Source: Rhodococcus xishaensis (GTDB lineage: Bacteria; Actinomycetota; Actinomycetes; Mycobacteriales; Mycobacteriaceae). Taken from it: DNA of 64,000 nucleotides. A model generated the notes under the pieces. The model was not told the origin of the DNA. It saw only the letters and a program-made list of their open reading frames with translations, and did not search any database. Of this stretch, positions 1 to 7,386 are shown one piece after another (the stretch's first letter is position 1; every line of letters begins with the position of its first letter). The position numbers and the translations under genes were made by a program. The stretch spans positions 124,001-188,000 of the forward strand of contig NZ_RKLO01000004.1 in assembly GCF_004011825.1 (NCBI RefSeq), written 5' to 3'.

Positions 1-474
1 ACCGGTGCCTCCACTGCCCGTCGAACCGCCGCCCACCAGCGAACCACCGCCCACCAGCGAGCCGAGGTTGATGCACAGCGAACCGATGCATTGGTCGATC
101 GCGATAACCGACACGGTGTTGTCACCAAAGTTGGTGACGTAGGCGCGGGTTCCGTTCGGGGTGATCGCCACCACGTTCGGTCCCTGCCCGACTGCGATGG
201 TTTCGACCACGGTGTTGGTGCCGGTGTCGATCACCGACACCGATTCGTCGGAAAACTCAACGACGTAGGCGCTGGATCCGTCCGGGGTGATCGCCACCCC
301 CAGCGGGGTGTTCCCAACCTGGATGGTGTCGATGACGGTGTCTGCAGCCGCAGTCGCCACCCCACCCCCCGCCATACCGAGCACCGTCATCGCGGTGGCC
401 GCCGTCCCGACGATTAGTCGTCGGGCGCGACCTCGTCCCGCACCATAAGAGCGAAAACTGCTGTGGTAATTCAC
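1..474 (-). CDS. Secreted YVTN beta-propeller protein, two-blade form, C-terminus off the window edge
   Basis: The GTG at 474 follows a GGAGGAG Shine-Dalgarno sequence. An ATG one base upstream runs straight into TGA, so GTG is the start. The product begins NYHSSF, has a signal peptide ending TAAA before DTVID, then only two YVTN blades (AITPDGSSAYV, AITPNGTRAYV). These are followed by the family motif CIGSLC and a Gly/Ser-rich tail still open at base 1. Its tandem paralogues have seven blades, so five were lost here or never gained. Two blades cannot close a propeller alone; it may oligomerise or be a decaying copy. It lies 58 bp downstream of the next YVTN gene and could be co-transcribed with it. 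Function unknown. Confidence 0.75.
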   Translation of the reverse strand, partial: MNYHSSFRSYGAGRGRARRLIVGTAATAMTVLGMAGGGVATAAADTVIDTIQVGNTPLGVAITPDGSSAYVVEFSDESVSVIDTGTNTVVETIAVGQGPNVVAITPNGTRAYVTNFGDNTVSVIAIDQCIGSLCINLGSLVGGGSLVGGGSTGSGGTG

Positions 475-532
475 ATTCTCCTCCTCTTCGATGTACGGGA
501 CGAATATTCGCCGGGGTTACGCGGTGCGGGTG

Positions 533-1669
533 TCAGCTGCCAGCACTACCCGCCGAACCACCGCCGGCCACCGACCCGGCGCCCGTCCCCGCTCCGCTGC
601 CCGTCGAACCGCCACCAGCAAACGAGCCGAAGCCGATGCACAGCGACCCGAGACACTGGTCGATCGCGATCACCGACACCGTGTCGTCGTCCCGGTTGGT
701 GACGTAGGCACGGGTTCCGAACGGGGTGATCGCCACCCCCAGCGGGGCGTCCCCGACTGCGATGGTGTCGAACACGGTGTTGGTGAGGGTGTCGATCACC
801 GACACCGAGTCACCGTCCCGGTTGGCGACGTAGGCACGGGTTCCACTCGGGGTGATCGCCACCCCGAACGGAAGGCTCCCGACTGGGACGGTGTCGACGA
901 CGGTGTTGGCGAGGGTGTCGATCACCGACACCGAATCGTCGAAGCCGTTGGCGACGTAGGCACGGGTTCCGAACGGGGTGATCGCCACCCCGAACGGGCG
1001 GTTCCCGACTGGGATGGTGTCGACCACCATGTTGGTCGCGGTGTCGATCACCGACACCGAATCGTCCCCGGCGTTGGTGGCGTAGGCGCGGGTCCCGAAC
1101 GGGGTGATCGCTATCCCGGAGGGCTCATCCCCGACCGTGATCGTGTCGACCACCATGTTGGTCGCGGTGTCTATCACCGACACGGTGTCCTCCACAAGAT
1201 TCGGGACGTAGGCGCGGGTCCCATCCGGGGTGATCGCGACCTCCCGGGGCGCGTCCCCGACCGTGACGGTGTCGACCACCATGTTGGTGCCGGTGTCGAT
1301 CACCGACACCGTGTCGTCGAACTGGTTGGTGACGTAGGCGCTGGTGCCGCTCGGGGTGATCGCAACCCAGAACGGAAAGTCCCCAACCGCGACGGTCGTG
1401 ATTTCTGTGTTGGTGACGGTATCGACCACCGACACCGTGTCGTCAAAGCTGTTGGCGACGTATGCGCGGTTTCCTTTCGCGGTAATCGCCAACCCTCCCG
1501 GGCCGTCCCCGACCGGGATGGTATCGATCACTGTGTCCGCGGCCGCGGTCGCCGCCCCTCCCCCGGCCGTGCCCAGCACCATCAGGGCTGTAGTCGCCAT
1601 CCCGAAGAACAGGCGGCGAGCGCGGGGCTTGATCATGGAGTAGTTGCGAAGACTGCTGCGGTGATTCAC
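533..1669 (-). CDS. Secreted YVTN beta-propeller protein, seven blades
   Basis: 378 residues from the GTG at 1669 (NHRSSLRNYS), the start position shared by the family. The N-terminal signal peptide is Arg-rich, then hydrophobic (ATTALMVLGTAGG), with a cut near ATAAA/DTVID. Seven repeats of about 42 residues follow, each with a VSVIDT strand and an AITP-x-G-x-x-AYV-x-N strand, as in YncE-like propellers. The last blade ends in VIAIDQCLGSLC, then a Gly/Ser tail ending SAGSAGS. There are no catalytic residues or sortase signal, so it is probably an exported binding or scaffold protein. Its upstream DNA (1670-1886) lacks the conserved block found before most paralogues, suggesting a different promoter. 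Confidence 0.85.
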   Translation of the reverse strand: MNHRSSLRNYSMIKPRARRLFFGMATTALMVLGTAGGGAATAAADTVIDTIPVGDGPGGLAITAKGNRAYVANSFDDTVSVVDTVTNTEITTVAVGDFPFWVAITPSGTSAYVTNQFDDTVSVIDTGTNMVVDTVTVGDAPREVAITPDGTRAYVPNLVEDTVSVIDTATNMVVDTITVGDEPSGIAITPFGTRAYATNAGDDSVSVIDTATNMVVDTIPVGNRPFGVAITPFGTRAYVANGFDDSVSVIDTLANTVVDTVPVGSLPFGVAITPSGTRAYVANRDGDSVSVIDTLTNTVFDTIAVGDAPLGVAITPFGTRAYVTNRDDDTVSVIAIDQCLGSLCIGFGSFAGGGSTGSGAGTGAGSVAGGGSAGSAGS

Positions 1670-1886
1670 ATCTTTCTCCCGTCTTACTAGGAGTGGAAAT
1701 CTCTCAGCAACAACGCTGTTCGAGGAATGATCGACCACCTCGGGAGCGTGATTCGGCGAAGGTCTGGCCCGATCCGCCGACGACAGCACGCAATACCCTC
1801 GTCGATGTGGACGGACGCCGCCAGAACGAAGGTTCCGAATCCTCGGCTCGTTTGGCGGCGCCGGCCGACGCTACGCGACGCGGGTG

Positions 1887-3047
1887 TCAGCTGCCGGCAC
1901 TACCCGCCGAACCAGCGCCGACCAACGACCCGGTGCCGGCCAATGAACCGGTGCCTCCACTGCCCGTCGAACCGCCGCCAACCAGAGACCCGGCGCCCGC
2001 CAATGAGCCGAAGCATAGCGACCCGAGGCATCGGTCGATCGCGATCACCGACACGGAATCGTCACCAAAATTGGCGACGTAGGCACGGCTTCCATTCGGG
2101 GTGATCGCCACCCCGAACGGCCTGTTTTCGACCGTGACAGTCTCGACCACCGTATTGGTGCCGGTGTCGATCACCGACACCGTACTGTTCCCCTCGTTGG
2201 TGACGTAGGCGCGGGTTCCGTCCGGGGTGATCGCCACCCGGCGCGGGTCGGTCCCGACGATGATGGGCCCGCCCACGACCGTGTTGGTGCCGGTGTCGAT
2301 CACCGACACCGTATTGGCACCGAAATTGGTGACGTAGGAGCGGGTTCCGTCCGGGGTGATCGCCACCCCTTGCGGGCCGTTTCCGACATTAACGGTGGCG
2401 ACTACCATGTTGGTGCCGGTGTCGATCACCGACATCGTGCTGCCGACATTGTTGGCGACGTAGGCGCGGGTTCCGTCCGGGGTGATCGCTACCCCTTGCG
2501 GTTGGATTCCGACGGGGACGGTCGTGATCTCGGTGTTGGTGCCGGTGTCGATCACCGACACCGTATTGGCACCGAAATTGGTGACGTAGGCGCGGGTTCC
2601 GTCCGGGGTGATCGCCACCCCGACCGGATTGGCTCCGACCATGATGGTCGTGATCTCGGTGTTGGTGCCGGTGTCGATCACCGACACGGTGCTACCGAAG
2701 GTGTTGGCGACGTAGGCGCGGGTTCCGTTCGGGGTGATCGCCACCCCGAGCGGACCGGGCCCGACGGGGACGGTCATGATCTCGGTGTTGGTGCCGGTGT
2801 CGATCACCGACACCGTGCTGCCGAAGGTGTTGGCGACGTACGCGCGGGTTCCGTCCGGGGTGATCGCCACCCCCGTAGGGCTGGTCCCGACCGGAATGGT
2901 GTCGATGACGGTGTCCGCTGCCGCGGTAGCCGCCCCCCCGCCGAAATTGCCGAGCACCATCGCGAACGTGGCCATCATCCCGACAAGTAGGCGTCGGGTG
3001 CGAACTCGCTCCGTGCGACGAGAGCTAAAACTGCTGTGGTGATTCAC
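1887..3047 (-). CDS. Secreted YVTN beta-propeller protein, seven blades
   Basis: 386 residues from the GTG at 3047 (NHHSSFSSRR), preceded by GGAGAAAA. The signal peptide (LLVGMMATFAMVLGNFGGG) ends at ATAAA/DTVID. Seven highly uniform blades follow, most with an IDTGTNTEI segment and several almost identical at DNA level, as expected of recent blade duplication or gene conversion. The motif DRCLGSLC and a Gly/Ser tail close the protein. Its upstream region carries the conserved family block (3048-3173) and a strong inverted repeat at 3186-3217. It is transcribed away from the small-ORF array. Function unknown. Confidence 0.85.
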   Translation of the reverse strand: MNHHSSFSSRRTERVRTRRLLVGMMATFAMVLGNFGGGAATAAADTVIDTIPVGTSPTGVAITPDGTRAYVANTFGSTVSVIDTGTNTEIMTVPVGPGPLGVAITPNGTRAYVANTFGSTVSVIDTGTNTEITTIMVGANPVGVAITPDGTRAYVTNFGANTVSVIDTGTNTEITTVPVGIQPQGVAITPDGTRAYVANNVGSTMSVIDTGTNMVVATVNVGNGPQGVAITPDGTRSYVTNFGANTVSVIDTGTNTVVGGPIIVGTDPRRVAITPDGTRAYVTNEGNSTVSVIDTGTNTVVETVTVENRPFGVAITPNGSRAYVANFGDDSVSVIAIDRCLGSLCFGSLAGAGSLVGGGSTGSGGTGSLAGTGSLVGAGSAGSAGS

Positions 3048-3185
3048 ATTTTTCTCCTACCTACGAGGAACAAAACGGATCAACCGTGCGTAACGAACCG
3101 GCTATCGAATGCGGACACCGGCAGCCCACCGGAGGCTAACCGCCGGATAGCGATCTTGATCCCTAACACGCCGAAACCGAATAGG

Positions 3186-3217
3186 CCACTAGATCTGGAT
3201 CAAATCCGATCTAGTGG
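3186..3217. promoter_or_regulatory. Long inverted repeat upstream of a YVTN gene
   Basis: Arms CCACTAGATC (3186-3195) and GATCTAGTGG (3208-3217) match perfectly, and inside them GGAT pairs with ATCC around CAA. The paralogous spacers near 7245-7265, 10068-10085 and 12803-12825 hold only decayed versions. It could be an operator or a transcript hairpin; which one cannot be told from sequence. Confidence 0.4.
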
Positions 3218-3719
3218 TCTGCGCGCGCAGAACGCGCTACAGCGCCGCTGGAGCGGTCATCGCAAGGCGGGGTGCACTCGTTCTCGCGGAGGTCGCCGCC
3301 TCGAGCTCGAAGTCTGCTCTCCGCTCTCGAACACATCTGAAGTCCTCACAAGGCACCGAACCGACCGGCGCCGCCCCTGATCGGGTGACGACGCCGGCCG
3401 GCGCTACACGATGACGCCGCCATCATCTCGATCGCCGCTGTGCTGTGCGCCGCCGGGTTCACCTCGAAATCGAGATCGACGACACCTACCGGTCGGCGGC
3501 CGAGTAGAGGCCGACAAGATCGCCCGCCAGCAGGACGTGGTCGACGTGCTTGATGCGAAGGCTGACCGCAAGTCTGGAGCAGCTGAGGCCGCATGGGCTG
3601 GCCTAATGGCCCGCGTCCGCCGCTTTCCGAGGGCGTCCAATAGTTGAGTATTGTTGTTGTGGTTCATGTTTGGACGTATTTACCATGTGAGCGTTGGAAG
3701 GTATCATGGCGGCATGTTT
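3218..3719. other. Intergenic stretch, mostly YVTN spacer DNA, no convincing gene
   Basis: Bases up to about 3410 resemble the spacer at 7260-7380. From 3411 to 3667 both strands stay open: a plus-strand frame of 78 codons and a minus-strand frame of 87 codons starting MNHNNN. Neither has a recognisable domain or a good ribosome binding site. This may be an eroded gene. A promoter for the plus-strand array downstream could lie here, but I see no clear one. Confidence 0.3.
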
Positions 3720-3817
3720 TCGGGACGGGTTGAGGGCAGTGTGACGGGCCGTGGTGCGGCGCATGCAAGCGCGCCCCCGCCTCTGTCTCCCCTCGGTTGG
3801 CTTCGACGAAGCTGGCG

Positions 3818-3896
3818 GTGAATACCGTGCCCCAATCTTAGTCGTGTACTAGGTGTTGTGTTGGAGGAGTGCTCCTTTCGGCCCTCTAACTGGTGA
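3818..3896 (+). pseudogene. Decayed small ORF, array unit 1
   Basis: The GTG at 3818 soon meets TAG. One base out of frame, the family segment RVLGVVLEEC is intact and ends SNW before TGA at 3894. The distance from GTG to the Arg codon is 25 nt instead of the 21 nt of a readable unit, so a frameshift separates start and body. The preceding hairpin is at 3758-3775. Confidence 0.5.
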
Positions 3897-4023
3897 GCTG
3901 TGGTCTCCTATTTCGAGCGGAGCGCAGCGACGTCACCGGTCCAAGACAGAGTGGTAGGCCGTGATGCCGTGGGCGTAAGCACGCCCCCGCCTCTCGCCCC
4001 GGTTGGCGTCTAGGAAGTTGGCG

Positions 4024-4102
4024 GTGAATACCGTGCCCCAATCTTAGTCGTGTGCTAAGTGTTGTGTTGGGGGAGTGTATGTTTCGGCTCTCTTGCCGGT
4101 GA
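4024..4102 (+). pseudogene. Decayed small ORF, array unit 2
   Basis: It has the same frameshifted start region as unit 1 (GTG AAT ACC ... TAG). The body frame reads RVLSVVLGECMF and ends LSCR before TGA at 4100. Two units sharing the same lesion suggests one was copied from the other after the lesion arose, or that they start in an unrecognised way. Confidence 0.5.
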
Positions 4103-4230
4103 GCTGCGGTCTCGCATTTCGAGTGGAGCGCAGCGACACCGAGTGAGGCCAATGTGACAGGCCGCGGAGCCGCGCGCGCAAGCGCGCCCCCGCCTCTCAC
4201 TCCCCTCGGTTGGCGTCGAGGAAGTTGGCG

Positions 4231-4321
4231 GTGAATACCATGCCATATTTCGGTTCTCTTGCTCTCTTTCAACCGTGTGCTCGGTGTTGTGAAGGAGTGC
4301 AGGTTTCGGTTCTGTTGCTGG
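4231..4321 (+). pseudogene. Decayed small ORF, array unit 3
   Basis: The body frame reads RVLGVVKEC and then FCCW, but the usual TGA has become CGA, so the frame runs on through the hairpin to about 4432. The start region is longer than in intact units and out of frame. Confidence 0.45.
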
Positions 4322-4454
4322 CGAGCTGCGGTCTCACGCTTCGAGCGGGGCGCAGCCACACCGAGTGAGGGCGGCGTGACAGGCCGCGGTACGGCGCGTG
4401 CAAGCGCGCCCCCGGCCTCGCGCTCCCCCAGTTGATCCGAGAAGGAGGTGGACT

Positions 4455-4532
4455 GTGAATCACATATTCATTGATCGTGTGCTGGACGTTGCATTGCTAT
4501 GCACGGTTGGTCCGTTTTTTTGTTCCGGATAG
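4455..4532 (+). CDS. Small ORF of the array, chimeric C-terminus
   Basis: 25 residues, GTG start 7 nt after AAGGAGG. It begins MNHIFIDRVLDV like its siblings, then switches to LLCTVGPFFCSG, because a piece of YVTN upstream DNA replaces the rest of the unit. It keeps two cysteines, but the LEEW and GLPC elements are lost. Probably inactive or altered. Confidence 0.45.
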   Translation: MNHIFIDRVLDVALLCTVGPFFCSG

Positions 4533-4630
4533 GAGAAAGGGCGAATCGCCGCAGCAGCTTTGACACACGACCTACGGTTCCCGTGTGTGCGCGACGCCTG
4601 TTGAGCGGCGCGGCGGCCACGTTCGCGATG
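4497..4630 (+). pseudogene. Fragment of a YVTN gene 5' end, inserted in the array
   Basis: On the plus strand this matches the leader and first 25 or so codons of the YVTN gene at 5952-7100, which lies on the minus strand. It has the CCGTTTT...TTCC upstream box, GGAGAAA, then NRRSSFDTRPTVPV...RRL...AATFAM against NRHSSFDTPPTVPA...RRL...AATFAM. The start codon GTG is now GCG. It breaks off exactly where array sequence (TGAGGGCAGCGTGACAGG) resumes. Confidence 0.75.
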
Positions 4631-4720
4631 TGAGGGCAGCGTGACAGGCGGTGGCACGGCGCGTGCAAGCGCGCCCCCCGCCTCACGCTCCCCCCGGTTG
4701 ACTCGAGAAGGAGGTGGACT

Positions 4721-4837
4721 GTGAATCACATTATTTTCCTCAATGGTGTGCTGGACGTTGGAGTGGAGGAGTGGATCCAGGTCTCCGGACCTTACCTTTC
4801 CCCCTACAGCGACCGCGTTATCGTTCCCCAACGTTGA
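4721..4837 (+). CDS. Small ORF of the array, 38 residues
   Basis: The GTG start follows GAGAAGGAGGTGGACT. The N-terminal half fits the family (MNHIIFLNGVLDVGVEEW), but the C-terminal half (SGPYLSPYSDRVIVPQR) has no cysteine, so the usual tail was replaced. Only 19 nt, without a hairpin, separate it from the next small ORF, unlike other junctions. Confidence 0.5.
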   Translation: MNHIIFLNGVLDVGVEEWIQVSGPYLSPYSDRVIVPQR

Positions 4838-4856
4838 CTCGACACGGAAGTGGACT

Positions 4857-4961
4857 ATGAAGTCCACACATATCAACCGTGTTCTGGGTGTTCTGTTGGA
4901 GGAGTGGATCTTTGGACAGGACCAACACTGTAATCCCAATGTCGGTCTCCCCTGTCAGTGA
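4857..4961 (+). CDS. Small peptide, 34 residues, intact family member
   Basis: ATG start. It has RVLGVLLEEW at residues 8-17 and a C-terminal segment CNPNVGLPCQ, with Cys at 25 and 33. The acidic, amphipathic N-terminal half and short Cys-bearing tail resemble a leader plus core of a ribosomally made, modified peptide. That is inference: no modification enzyme is recognisable in the window. There is no transmembrane segment or signal peptide. The stop codon runs into the post-ORF hairpin GCTGCG...CGCACC. Confidence 0.6.
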   Translation: MKSTHINRVLGVLLEEWIFGQDQHCNPNVGLPCQ

Positions 4962-5084
4962 GCTGCGGTCCCGCGCTTCGAGCGGAGCGCACCAACACCG
5001 ATTGAGGGTAGCGTGACACGCCGCGGAGCGGCGCGCGCAGGCGCGCCCCCCGCCCCTCGCTCCCCTCGCAAAAGAAGGCGGACT

Positions 5085-5186
5085 ATGAACTACATATTCG
5101 TCAATCGTGTGCTAGATGATCTGTTGGAGGAGTGGACGTTTGCACAAGCACCCCATTGTCCCAATGTCGGGCTCCCATGTGCTTGA
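5085..5186 (+). CDS. Small peptide, 33 residues, intact family member
   Basis: ATG start after GAAGGCGGACT. It has MNYIFVNRVLDDLLEEW, then CPNVGLPCA with Cys at 25 and 32. It matches the peptide starting at 4857 in length, LLEEW block and NVGLPC tail while differing at third codon positions and in the middle, a pattern that suggests selection on the peptide. It lies directly after the hairpin at 5030-5047. Confidence 0.6.
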   Translation: MNYIFVNRVLDDLLEEWTFAQAPHCPNVGLPCA

Positions 5187-5268
5187 GGGCAAGTGCGACA
5201 GGCCGCGGAGCGGCGCGCAAGCCCGTCCCCGTCTCGCGCTCCACCCGGTTGACTCGAGGAGGTTGAAG

Positions 5269-5376
5269 GTGGAGATCTTTGTTGGTCGTGTGCTAGGTGA
5301 TGTGTTGCAGGAGTGGATGTTCAGTCGGGCCTCACACACGTGCGCTATCGATGACAATGGGCTCTCCTGTTGGTGA
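5269..5376 (+). CDS. Small peptide, 35 residues, intact family member
   Basis: GTG start 7 nt after AGGAGG; a TTG six bases upstream is too close to it. It has RVLGDVLQEW, then CAIDDNGLSCW with Cys at 25 and 34. It is the most divergent readable copy yet keeps the E-W pair, the two cysteines and a G-L-x-C ending. The upstream hairpin near 5210 has lost pairing. Confidence 0.6.
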   Translation: MEIFVGRVLGDVLQEWMFSRASHTCAIDDNGLSCW

Positions 5377-5502
5377 GCTGCGGTCTCGCGTTTCAAGCGG
5401 ACCGCAGCGATCGAGGGCAACGCGGCAGGCGGTGACGCGACGCGCGTAAGCGCGCCCCCGCCTCTCGCTCCCCTCAGTTTGACTATTGGAAGGAGGTGGA
5501 CG

Positions 5503-5571
5503 GTGATACCTCTTCATCGTGTGCTAGGCGTTGTGTTGGAGGAGTGCATGTTTGGGCTCCCCTGCCGATGA
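5503..5571 (+). CDS. Small peptide, 22 residues, internally shortened family member
   Basis: GTG start after GGAAGGAGGTGGAC, a very good Shine-Dalgarno sequence. It reads MIPLHRVLGVVLEEC, then MFGLPCR: the segment between LEE and GLPC is deleted, leaving both cysteines. It is the last unit before the terminal hairpin at 5632-5658. Confidence 0.5.
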   Translation: MIPLHRVLGVVLEECMFGLPCR

Positions 5572-5631
5572 GCTGCGGTCTCGCGTTTCGAACAGACCGC
5601 CGCAACACCAATTGAGGCAGCACAACGCTTC

Positions 5632-5658
5632 CCCGGGAGCCACGCAACGGCTCCCGGG
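5632..5658. terminator. Strong hairpin at the end of the small-ORF array
   Basis: Arms CCCGGGAGCC and GGCTCCCGGG pair perfectly over 10 bp around a 7-nt loop. There is no T-run, but actinobacterial terminators often lack one. It sits between the plus-strand array and the end of a minus-strand YVTN gene, so it could stop either transcript. Confidence 0.5.
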
Positions 5659-5951
5659 TGCGCAGCGGGTCCCGCCCCGGACTCGGAGCGTGGAGCGCCG
5701 TGGAAGGAACGTGGCCATTCGGAAGTTTGGGTCGCACGTCAGGGTCCAGGTTCGAATTGACGCCCGACGGCAAGGAGCTCCCGTATCCACCGGCCGTACT
5801 CTCCGGACCGCGACGGAAACGTCTCTTCGTGCACGACTGCCGCCTCATGCCCCGCGTAACTTCCGCCACCGCGAGCTCGACCACGTCGAACGCAGTCTCG
5901 GGATCGAACCCGATCCGCATTCCCTGCATGTCCGGCAGCGCCATGCGGGTG
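5659..5951. other. Stretch without an assigned gene
   Basis: Both strands are open here. The minus frame reads ...GMRIGFDPETAFDVVELAVAEV... and the plus frame ...SRFELTPDGKELPYPP.... Neither has a usable start with a ribosome binding site or a domain I recognise. It may be a gene remnant cut by the rearrangements that built the array. Confidence 0.3.
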
Positions 5952-7100
5952 TCAACTGGAAGCGTTGCCCGACGAACCACCGCCGACCAACGAACCACCG
6001 CCAGCCAACGAACCGGTGCCTCCACTGCCCGTCGAACCGCCGCCCACCAGCGAGCCGAAGCCGATGCACAGCGACCCGAGGCATCGGTCGATCGCGATCA
6101 CCGACACGGTGTCGTCCACTGTGTTGGTGACGTAGGCGCGAGTTCCGTTGGGGGTGATCGCCACCCCGGTCGGGCCGCCCCCAACCGTGACGGTCGTGGT
6201 CACCATGTTCGTGCCGGTGTCGATCACCGACACCAAATCACCAATGTCGTGGGCAACGTATGCGCGGGTTCCGTCCGGGGTGATCGCCACCCCCCGCGGG
6301 TTTTCGCCGACCGTGACGGTCGTGGCCACCGTGTTGGTGCCGGTGTCGATCACTGACACCGTATTGTCGAATAAGTTGGTGACGTAGGCGCGGGTTCCGT
6401 TGGGGGTGATCGCCACCTCGGTCGGGCCGCCCCCAACCGTGACGGTTGTGGTCACCATGTTCGTGCCGGTATCGATCACCGACACCGACCCGTCCAAGAA
6501 GTTGGTGACGTAGGCGCGGGTTCCATCCGGGGTGATCGCGACCCCCCGCGGGAAGTCCCCGACCGTCACGGTCGTGGTCACCATGTTGGTGCCGGTATCG
6601 ATCACCGACACCGAATCATCAACACCGTTGGCGACGTAGGCGCGGGTTCCATCCGGGGTGATCGCCACCCCCCGCGGGTCTTCCCCGACCGTGATAGTCG
6701 TGACCACCATATTGGTGCCGGTGTCGATCACCGACACCGAACCATCAAAGAAGTTGGCGACGTACCCACGGGTTCCGTCCGGGGTGATCGCCACCCCGAA
6801 CGGACCGTCCCCGACCGGGATGGTTTCGATGGCGGCGTTGGCAGCGTTGTCGATCACCGACACCGTGTCTTCACCAAAGTTGCTGACGTAGGTGCGGGCT
6901 CCGTCCGGGGTGATCGCCACCCCCAACGGGAATTCCCCGACGCCGATGGTGTCGATGACGGTGTCCGCGGCCGCGGTCGGCAACCCGACCCCGGCAATGC
7001 CGAGCACCATCGCGAACGTGGCCGCCACGCGGCTCGAGCCAAGGCGTCGCGCACGCGCGGGAACCGTGGGTGGTGTGTCAAAGCTGCTGTGGCGATTCAC
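5952..7100 (-). CDS. Secreted YVTN beta-propeller protein, seven blades
   Basis: 382 residues from the GTG at 7100 (NRHSSFDTPPTVPA), preceded by AGGAGAAAAT. The signal peptide (VAATFAMVLGIAGVG) is cut near TAAA/DTVID. Seven blades follow; blades with TTTVTVGGGPT recur twice almost identically, a sign of recent internal duplication. The closing motif DRCLGSLC precedes a long tail of GGGS-like repeats ending SSGNASS. Its 5' end is the source, or a sibling of the source, of the fragment at 4497-4630. The conserved upstream block is present at 7103-7228. Function unknown. Confidence 0.85.
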   Translation of the reverse strand: MNRHSSFDTPPTVPARARRLGSSRVAATFAMVLGIAGVGLPTAAADTVIDTIGVGEFPLGVAITPDGARTYVSNFGEDTVSVIDNAANAAIETIPVGDGPFGVAITPDGTRGYVANFFDGSVSVIDTGTNMVVTTITVGEDPRGVAITPDGTRAYVANGVDDSVSVIDTGTNMVTTTVTVGDFPRGVAITPDGTRAYVTNFLDGSVSVIDTGTNMVTTTVTVGGGPTEVAITPNGTRAYVTNLFDNTVSVIDTGTNTVATTVTVGENPRGVAITPDGTRAYVAHDIGDLVSVIDTGTNMVTTTVTVGGGPTGVAITPNGTRAYVTNTVDDTVSVIAIDRCLGSLCIGFGSLVGGGSTGSGGTGSLAGGGSLVGGGSSGNASS

Positions 7101-7386
7101 ATTTTCTCCTACCCTACGAGGAACAAAACGGATCAACCGTGCGTAGCGGAACCGGCGGCCAGAACGCGGACACCGACAGCCCACCGGAGGCTAGCCGCCG
7201 GATAGCCATCCCGATCCCCAACACGCCGAAGACCGACAAAGCCACTGGATCTGAGCCAGATCCCATCTGAAGGTTCGACAGCCTGCTCTCTGCTCTCGAA
7301 TGCCTCTGAAATCCTCACGGCGCGAATCGACCGGCGTCGCTCCCCGATCGGGTGACGGCGCCGGTCGGCGCTACACGGTGCTGGTG

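Larger units (their letters stand above)
3720..5660 (+). repeat. Tandem array of small-ORF/hairpin units
   Basis: About nine imperfect units of 136-270 bp. A full unit has an AAGGAGGTGGAC-type ribosome binding site, a small ORF, a stop, a hairpin with arms GCTGCG and CGCAGC, and a second hairpin mostly capped by GCAA or GUAA. Second-type hairpins lie at 3758-3775, 3971-3986, 4172-4187, 4393-4410, 4658-4675, 5030-5047 and 5441-5454, with a decayed one near 5210. Small ORFs start at 4455, 4721, 4857, 5085, 5269 and 5503; three earlier units are frameshifted. No coding sequence for a longer protein is visible. The array ends at a 10-bp hairpin at 5632-5658. The repeat structure is seen directly; any function is inference. 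Confidence 0.8.

Noticed and set aside
491-1690. Long plus-strand frames across the YVTN genes with repeated VDHRHR and VGDVG patterns
   Set aside because: They are antisense readings of the blade repeats; the minus-strand frames have signal peptides, ribosome binding sites and a known fold.
3404-3667. Minus-strand ORF starting MNHNNN
   Set aside because: Arg/Ser-rich, low-complexity reading without a ribosome binding site or recognisable domain.
3720-5660. CRISPR array
   Set aside because: Repeat units are 136-270 bp, diverged and contain ORFs; there are no short identical repeats with unique spacers and no cas genes.
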